Under the pieces are notes generated by a model. It saw nothing but the letters and a program-made list of their open reading frames with translations. It was not told where the DNA came from and did no database searches. Shown in pieces: positions 31,577-38,081 of a stretch of DNA of 38,081 bases; within the stretch, counting starts at the first letter, position 1, and each line of letters begins with the position of its first letter. The position numbers and the translations under genes were made by a program. Source of the stretch: Gnetum montanum (lineage: Eukaryota; Streptophyta; Gnetopsida; Gnetales; Gnetaceae); assembly GCA_015680685.1 (NCBI GenBank), contig MNCI01014876.1:1-38081 (forward strand), read 5' to 3'.

Positions 31577-32367
31577 AGTTGTTACGGTGTATGGTTAAGT
31601 AAGTCAGCGGTATATGATTTTTATATTCTTTTATGGTTTTCTCCTATGCTATCGAGGTGAAGGGTTGAGAAACTAATTACTACTCTAACTAATGACTAAG
31701 TCCTAATTACCTAGCATCAGCATCGGTTCCCACTTACCGTACACACCCTGAACTGATGCAACCGCAGCTACCAAATGCTAATCATTGCTAGGATCACCAC
31801 GTGTAATGCACGTGCTCAAAGTGGTCATACTAAAGGCACTTAACTAGGAGGAAAGGGTTGAGGAAGCTAATCTAGCCTAAGTGCGATGAGCAGTTGATTC
31901 CTTGACTAACTGTACACATCTTGGTGCATGAATACCACTGGGATTACCAAGCGTAGATCCTAAAAATTCCACTGGGTTACTAAGTAGTCACACTAGATGC
32001 TCATAACCAAGTCATACTCATACCGCATCGTGATGAGCAGCTTATTCCTTGATTAACCGTACACATCCTTAGATGCTCGTAATCAAGTCGTACTCATAGC
32101 GCGTTCTAGGATTTTAAGGGTGAGAGAGAAAGCAATAAATAACATTAAATAAATATTATTTCATGCACTTCAAGGTTTATCCAAACAAGTTCGTCTTTAT
32201 TGCCGTACACAACTTGTGTTCAGGTACAATGTTGCTCGAATAAAGATTCGTTCACTCTAGGACTCCTACTGCGGGCACATGGAAAATATTCTTTCTTTGG
32301 AGTGATCAAGTTGCCAGAGTTTCCCTACTTCTAACCCAGGATGAGGAAATAAGGGAGAGCCACCTCT

Positions 32368-32375
32368 TATTTATA
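32368..32375 (-). promoter_or_regulatory. TATA box of the right family A LTR
   Basis: TATAAATA on the minus strand, less than 100 bp inside the LTR and directly downstream of a GATATC-rich module. It matches the left LTR's TATAAATA. Confidence 0.6.
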
Positions 32376-32391
32376 GATATGGCGACGGACC

Positions 32392-32415
32392 GCGATATCG
32401 CGTACGCGATATCGC
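32392..32415. promoter_or_regulatory. Perfect 24-bp palindrome in LTR U3
   Basis: The sequence is its own reverse complement: GCGATATCGC and its mirror around a central GTAC overlap region (GCGATATCGCGT then ACGCGATATCGC). Two further GATATC/GATATTG motifs lie between it and the LTR edge at 32461. On the minus strand all sit just upstream of the TATA box, so a protein-binding role is plausible but unproven. Confidence 0.9.
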
Positions 32416-32461
32416 AAGGGACAAAGCGATATCATGGCCTATGCAATATCGTGTCTCATCA

Positions 32462-32474
32462 TACCCCCATGACT
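32462..32474 (-). other. Polypurine tract of the right family A copy
   Basis: The minus strand reads AGTCATGGGGGTA directly before the LTR start TGATGA. An exact second copy of these 13 bases occurs at 33031-33043. Confidence 0.85.
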
Positions 32475-34220
32475 GAATGAAAACTCATCCTCGAGTTCCT
32501 TACAAAATATTGGAAAGGTATGGGATTATTAAGGGGAATGGAACTAATGGGATGATATGTGAATGGATCATCATTACAAGACTTGACAAAACTAGTGTTC
32601 ATGACAACAAGGGTGAACACCTTATTACAATGACATCAGGCCTTAGTTGGTAGCTGAGAAAGAGAGAGAGAAAGAAGTGTTGCTACTGCCAATTCCAAGA
32701 TTACGCCTTCCGTTGTCCATCGGTAAGCGCACCATCAATATTAATCCTTGCATAGCTACTTCCAACGCTACTCCATTCCATGTGTTCCTTCTAGATCCAA
32801 TCCATTGTTGCATGATTGCCATCTGCACACACAATGTAATCTCATATTAGCAAGGGTAAATGAATTTCAATGTAGTTAATACCTTGCTTCGGTGCAATTT
32901 CATTGGCTAGGTTGTGGTATGGCTGATATGTGTCTGGAGATATGTTAAATGGTGACTATCGAAGATGTAGGGGTTAGGAAGAGAATCAAAAAATTCAGGG
33001 CTACGAGAAAAATCGAAAAATCGAGTCCCGTACCCCCATGACTAATCATGGACCTCCGATAGCGTTAGAATGGAAAAAAGAAAGGAGTAAGAAAGATAGA
33101 TAAAAAGGGAAAACTATAGCAACGAGGAAATGGATGTTAAGATGGTAATGAACAAAATAAAATTTATTGCAAAAATATTAGGGAAAAGAAGTTGATTGGT
33201 ACACCAAATAAGAATGTCAGTGGGTCCTCCCCAAAGCAGGCTTATGCCCTTAATGCCCTGACAAACCCACATTCAAAGAGTCCGTAGGCTCTGGGAATGT
33301 TATTTGGAACAAGAGTTAAAGACTTAACCGTAATAATTTACCAAAAAGAAAACAATGCATCAACCAAAATATATACACTAATGATACAACCAGCAATGAG
33401 GTGAACAATGGAGAGAAGGATGGAGAGAAGAGAATGGAATGGAGTCTCAAGAAGAAGGTGGTGTACAGCCCCTTGTGTATTTCATGATTAATGTGACGTA
33501 GCAAATCCCATTCCAAATCTGGCCTTAAACCAATCACATCTAGTGACTTCGCATCAATGCATTCGGCTAAACCATCCATGCAGATAACAAGGATGCCTTC
33601 CCTAAGAGTCATCACCATTCCAACGAAACAAAGGAGAGAATGGGAAGCGAAAAGGGCCTTAGTTAGAGGGAATACTTTTGGTTCCATAACCAATGCTTGT
33701 AGCCCAAGTTTATTTCTTCTAAGGGGTGTGCTTTGAATTCTCACATAGTCTTTTCTTTTTTTTTTTGTATTTTGTGTTTTTATGCATGAGAACCACACCA
33801 TGAAAAGAATTTTTATTTTTATTGTCTTAGCTGCTGATAATTGGGGTAACATCAGAACGATGAGAAAACTCAAAAAGAAAACATCCAAGCACCCAAGAGA
33901 ATGGCCAACACAAAAGCATCAAGTTCCCTTGAAGTCACACCCATTTCAATCCTTGAGTCCTTCCTTAGTTTGAGAAATTCCTAGTCACTGATTCATTAAA
34001 GTTCTTATTACAAGGGGACTGTACATTTCCAAGCTGAGAGAGACCATAGAACTTGGTGGATGGATGGATGGAGTGAACTCATTTCCTGCCATATCAAAAG
34101 AAACATACTTTAGTATCAACATTGTGACTTAAAGGTAAAAACCAAACATTAGCAATCAATATGAAAAAAGTTCATACCATCATTCCGAACACTTATTGGA
34201 TGACAAACTTATAGGGTGCT

Positions 34221-34222
<2 letters not shown>

Positions 34223-34253
<31 letters not shown>
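34223..34253. repeat. (AC)n dinucleotide microsatellite
   Basis: About 15 AC units without interruption. Confidence 0.97.
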
Positions 34254-34259
<6 letters not shown>

Positions 34260-34302
34260 GAAAGAATAATGATGTTGTAAAAAAAAAGTTACAGATAGTT
34301 AT

Positions 34303-34435
34303 AAAACAAAAACGTGTAAGACAAAAACGTGTAAACCAAAAACGTGTAAAACAAAAATGTTGTAAAAGAAAAGCGTGTAAAACAAAAACATTGTAAAAAA
34401 AAACATGTAAAACAAAAATGTGTAAAACAAAAATC
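34303..34435. repeat. 15-bp minisatellite, about 9 units
   Basis: Units of the type ACAAAAACGTGTAAA recur with small changes (ACGTG, ATGTTG, ACATTG, GCGTG). The period is a multiple of 3 in most units and creates minus-strand open frames rich in F, T and L that are not genes. The complete plus-strand copy lacks it. Confidence 0.9.
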
Positions 34436-34748
34436 GAAAAATAACTGAGGGCTCCATATGGTTAGCATAGGTGCCCATATCCCCCATGACTGAGTGGAAA
34501 GGGAGAGATCCAAAATAATGAGCTCCTGTTTGAATTTCGTAACAGTGACCAACTTCTCCCCATTGATGTTCTTAGATTAAGGGATGGAAGTAGATGACGC
34601 TCATACTCCAATGTGTCTATGCCTTTGTTGTTAGCATGAGTTAGTGCCTAAGTTTGTTCCATGCATATTTGGTTGCTCCTTCTAGTAGCTGTCAACCACA
34701 GGGTGTCTTCTACTGGTTGTGTGGTTGCTACATATAGGCATATTTATT

Positions 34749-37700
34749 TCAAAGTTTTTTAAGGGTACACCTATTGCGTGGAGGCATTTCCTCCATGTTA
34801 TCACCCGATGAATCATTGTATGTGATGCATGGAACTTTTCTCTTCTTGATCTTTCCATAAATATTTATCTTAGAGATTTCCAAGGAAAGATTGCAGATCC
34901 TAAGGCATGCATCTACTATACTAAGCCATGCCTTTCCCATTATAATTGGGAAGTCCCCTTCCTTGTTGTTGACTTCAATCACCAAGAAATCAGCTAGGTA
35001 AGACCAACCACACACAGTGGTAATGATGTCCTCCATCAATCCTAAGAAAATAGTGATGGACTGGTCTACCAGCTCTAGTTGAATGTTTCTCTTCTTAAGT
35101 TAGGGCAGGTTCTAGGTGTGATACATCTCTTGTGAAATTAAGTTGACTCTGGAACCTGAGTCAAGAAGAGCCCTATGTGCTTTATTTTCGGCAACTTGAA
35201 GGTAGATTAAGGGACTTCTAGGATTAGTTAGTTTCCTAGAAAGGTGTCCTACCTTGATCCAGTCGGTGATGATATGCATTAACATAACCGTATGCGTTAG
35301 GCTCTGATGTTGAACTAAAGGATACTCCAAAGTGTTAGATGGTGGAGGAGTGTACATGGGCTCAACCGCTTGTTGTTGCGAGAGTTTGTCTGGGCTTTTG
35401 GTTCTGAAGAAGGCTCTTCTCTTTTTATAGTTTTTAGAACTAGTAGTAGGTTGAATATTTACAACTCTCGTAGCGTGACGTTGTTGCGGTTGAGGAGGAA
35501 GTTCCCCTTGCATTGTTGGAGTAGGAGGTGTTATGGGAACTACTTGTGGAAGAGGTGCAGATGGATTTGGAGGATGGTGTGGGTATGTAGTGTCTTTCGG
35601 AGGAGAAGGAGTCCTTCTAAAGTACTCCCGAACTTGGTAGTGATGGTGGGGAGTTGTGTGACTCATAAAGTCACTTGGAGAAATTAGTTGTTGCACATAA
35701 TATCCATAAGGGTCAAGCTACCGGTAAGGGTACTGATGTTTCAGCGATGGCATCCCCCATGACTGTGCTTATTTCCACTGTTGATACTGTTTGATGGGTT
35801 GTGGTGTAGTTCCACTTGGATAATACGTTAATGGTTAGTGGAACTACCTTGGGTTACCTTGGGGATAAGGTAACCTTTAGGGTGTTTGCCGTTGATTAAG
35901 TGCATATACCCCAGACTCTTGTAAATGTGAGATGATTGGGAAACATCCCTTAGGATGGTCATAGTGGAAGATCTCACATCCACCATCATCGTTTGTGTCT
36001 AAATCCAAAACCACATCAGAGATAGTGATTTTCCCTTTACCCTTGTTATGTGCAGGGCCTAAATCTCTCCACTTTGTCTTACCTTTGTCACTACTTTGTT
36101 CTACCTTAGACTCTTCTCCAATTTTTAAGAGAGTTTCAAATTTAGAGTCTAAGGAACTCCATATGTCATCTACCTTAGCCACTATTTCTGTTATGAGCTT
36201 TTGAAGCGGCAAGGTCTTTCTATTTACCAACTCTTCGATTGGTGACTCATCCTCTTCATCGCAAAATTTTGCTTCCTTCTTTCGAAGAGAGGGATCACGG
36301 TTGTATTCTTCTGCACTTTCCCTTTTGTGTAGCTCACTTTCTTATTTTGCTACTTATTCCAAAAAGCTATGTACTTCATGGGCTCTAAGTTGTGAGAGTC
36401 TTCCTTGGGCATAAGTACCAAGGGTTCTTCTAGTTTCATGCCTTAGCCCATCCACGATGTGGCGAAGTTGATCCTATTGTGCATATCCATGGCTCGGGCA
36501 ATGATGTAACAATGTGTAGTAGCAGGCCATGGAAGCATCCAAGGGTTTGTAATTTCCTTGCTTCCATCCTTGGATCTGCTTATGCAAATTGGACACTCGG
36601 GAGTACATTTGATACTTATCTTTGAAGAGTTCTAACATTGTACTCCAACTCTTGATGGTTTCCAGTTCTAAGGACTGGTACTAGCTTTCTACTTCCTTGG
36701 TGAGTGTCCTGGGAAACAACTTAAGTTTCTGCCACTCATTTTCAATTTTTTGCAAGGCGCAGGCATTATGGAATGCCTGTAAATGATTTTGTGGATCTGT
36801 GTTGTATCCCCCTTCAAATTGTGGGATGTTGTTCATGTCTAGACACCTAATATGACTATCTTTTAAATGCCTTGTGGGAATTCTAACAACCTCTATTATG
36901 TCAAGCATACTTCGGGTTACAAGTAGGGGCTCATCATGATCGTCTCTTTCATGACACCTTTGATGTCTTCGTTGTTCCCTACTCTCCCTATGTTCTTGCC
37001 CTCATCCTCTCTCTTGACTTTCTCGTCGAGGTCTCTCATTTTTCTTACTTTTATCCTCTCTATTACGCTCTTCATGATTACACCCAGAGGTGGAAGAAGA
37101 GGGTGAGTGATGTGAAGAAGGGGAAGAAGAAGTAGAACCATCATCATGACAATGTTTCTTACCTTCTCTTCTGTGGCTTCGGCCCCGATCGTGATGATGA
37201 TCTAAGTGCCCGTCCTTGTCCTTTGTTGTTGTTCCCTCTATGAACAGCTGGTGTTCATGGGAATCAGAACCAGGGTTATATATCATTAAGCATAAGTTCT
37301 AATACCCAACCTCCTCACCATCGTTAGGAGGGGGAACATCTCTTGATAGAGAACCCGTCGTAAGTGGTTCGCCATCTCTAGTTTCACTAAGGATGTGCGA
37401 GACTTCTTTGCCCTTCAACAATGTATGTTGGCTCTCCTGCCTTGCATCCCTCATACATTGTAAATTTTTGGGATGATAATCCCTCATGTCAAAGTCTTCC
37501 GCAACGTATTCGGTGTATAATTCTGTCATGCCAATCTGTGCCAAAGCACGGAGAAGGATGTTAGAGACAACACGATCTAGAGGTAACACTATGTTATCAA
37601 ACAAATCCCTCTAGCGCATCTATTCATCTTGATGGAGGATAAAATTATAATTAGGTATATACTCATCGGAATGAGTATATGTCACCCTATATTTTTGAGG

Positions 37701-37787
37701 ACTTGGCTAATTTTGGCTATGTGTTTTTGATTTCTAACTATCCTTTGTATTATCCCTAGGTGATGTGCTCTTGTGAGAAGAAGACAT
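34749..37787 (-). pseudogene. gag-protease polyprotein of the right family A copy: one phase, many stops
   Basis: From Met 37787 (MSSSHKSTSPRD) to the stop at 34749 the reading phase never changes over about 1013 codons. N-terminal: YTHSDEYIPNYNFILHQDE and NIVLPLDRVVSNILLRAL. A low-complexity S/H-rich stretch (about 37090-37200) follows. The gag core at about 36870-36560 has FEGGYNTDPQNHLQAFHNAC, KLKLFPRTLTKEVES and WSTMLELFKDKYQ. At 36230-35880 is KLITEIVAKVDDIWSSLDSK, then a Pro-rich linker (35690-35430). Retropepsin: ALLDSGSRVNLISQEMYHT (35170-35112) and IMGKAWLSIVDACLRI (34950). About 17 in-frame stops interrupt it; where the other copies can be compared most fit TGG to TAG or CAG/CAA to TAG/TAA. 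Gag and PR in one frame without pol. Confidence 0.88.
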
Positions 37788-37917
37788 TTTGATTTAAAGG
37801 TGTGTTGATTTTACTGTTATATAAAATTTTTTCTTATTTGATTAACCCTAAGGTTCGTTTAAGCTCTCAACGATGTAAATGATCTCTTATGTCCTACTTA
37901 GCGCACAAACACTTAGT

Positions 37918-37935
37918 CCCTAGAAACGATGCCAA
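37918..37935 (-). other. Primer-binding site, right family A copy
   Basis: The minus strand reads TTGGCATCGTTTCTAGGG directly after the LTR end. Against TGGCGCCGTTGCCGGGG nearly all changes are G-to-A or C-to-T. This is the best preserved start (TTGGC) of the three sites. Confidence 0.75.
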
Positions 37936-38081
37936 TGATGAGTGGCGAGGTACCCCTACACTCAACCATACGAATATGAGCATAGCACACGTGATTTGGT
38001 CGAACTCTGTAGACTAAGTGCCTACACGCTTCATGAAACACTTAAGGTTAACCATTTGTTGTCTTCCCAGACTTACTTGTA
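37936..38081 (-). repeat. 5' LTR of the right family A copy, cut by the window end
   Basis: Only the inner 146 bp are present: TGATGAGTGGCGAGGTACCC to CAGACTTACTTGTA. They align with 31389-31533 of the 3' LTR. The window stops at the same LTR position where the N gap occurs in the other LTR. Confidence 0.9.

Larger units (their letters stand above)
31358..32461 (-). repeat. 3' LTR of the right family A copy
   Basis: About 1.1 kb between TGATGAG (left, outer end) and TCATCA (right). Its first 31 bp are an imperfect duplicate of the next 31 (GAGGTACCC at 31371 and 31402), so the true end may be 31389. The stretch 31389-31533 aligns with the 5' LTR start at 37936 with about 16 differences in 145 bp, 13 of them transitions (counted by eye). 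It contains an N gap with a duplicated flank. Confidence 0.88.
32475..34748 (-). other. Non-coding internal region of the right family A copy
   Basis: Between protease and PPT. Parts match the complete copy: the 3' end (TTTTGTAAGGAACTCGAGGA, compare 25965), a block with CTTTGGGGAGGACCCACTGA (33225) and GGGTGTGACTTCAAGGGAAC (33930). It holds a CA microsatellite, a 15-bp minisatellite and repeated purine motifs. The 190-codon open frame at 33316-33888 has no counterpart in the other copy and no recognisable family. Confidence 0.65.
31358..38081 (-). mobile_element. Family A LTR retrotransposon, right copy, minus strand, lacks pol
   Basis: In element order: 5' LTR (38081 down to 37936, cut by the window end), PBS, gag-PR (37787-34749), 2.3 kb of non-coding DNA, polypurine tract (32474-32462) and 3' LTR (32461-31358). 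There is no room for pol between protease and PPT and no RT or integrase motif, so this copy is non-autonomous by structure. It inserted into an older gag sequence on its left. The extra ORF of the complete plus-strand copy is absent here. Confidence 0.88.

Noticed and set aside
33316-33888. 190-codon minus-strand open frame with hydrophobic segments, a possible membrane protein
   Set aside because: It lies in the non-coding interior of the right family A copy; the equivalent region of the complete copy (about 21490-22100) has no matching frame, and no domain is recognisable.
34289-34552. Two minus-strand open frames rich in F, T and L
   Set aside because: They come from the 15-bp minisatellite, whose period is a multiple of 3.
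1-38081. tRNA, rRNA or other structured RNA genes
   Set aside because: I saw no tRNA-like cloverleaf or rRNA block by eye; tRNAscan or Rfam searches would be needed to exclude small ones.

Overview
This window looks like repeat-dense, AT-rich nuclear DNA from a land plant, probably one with a large genome. No intact host gene is visible. Nearly everything recognisable is retrotransposon DNA of several ages. All comparisons here were made by eye; no database search or alignment program was run.

Family A is the main theme: LTR retrotransposons present as three copies. These are a left partial copy on the minus strand (1-2642), a complete copy on the plus strand (17016-26933, TSD TCCCT on both sides) and a right copy on the minus strand (31358 to the window end). 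All share LTRs running TGAT...TCATCA and a primer-binding site that reads as a decayed complement of the tRNA-Asp 3' end, as in Athila/Tat-type Ty3 elements. Where enough is visible (plus and right copies), both carry an AGTC(A/G)TGGGGGTA polypurine tract and a gag-protease reading frame. Neither contains reverse transcriptase, RNase H or integrase, so both look like non-autonomous gag-PR elements. The plus copy carries an extra broken ORF (23142-25825) with a region resembling the plant 'putative transposon protein' domain followed by coiled coil; the right copy lacks it. The LTR promoters have different palindrome-rich modules just upstream of their TATA boxes.

Region by region: 3200-4216 is a deleted fragment of an autonomous Ty3-type element (protease and RT start joined to a probable integrase end). 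5573-9220 holds LTR-like material with two copies of one LTR end facing each other. 9740-14924 is a full-length L1-type LINE bounded by a perfect 16-bp target-site duplication, with ORF1 and ORF2 overlapping and broken mainly by transition-type stops. 14941-17010 and 26939-27799 are host DNA once contiguous and split by the plus copy. 27800-28093 is a fragment of a SERK-like LRR receptor kinase gene (signal peptide plus LRR N-terminal domain). 28094-31357 is the 5' part of another Ty3-like element (LTR end and gag) into which the right family A copy inserted.

Two single-N gaps (17053 and 31534) mark assembly joins. One is flanked by a 41-bp exact duplication that is almost certainly a join artefact; the other replaces about 450 bp of LTR. 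Stop codons and primer-binding-site changes across the elements are largely C-to-T or G-to-A, as expected for methylated, silenced plant repeats.
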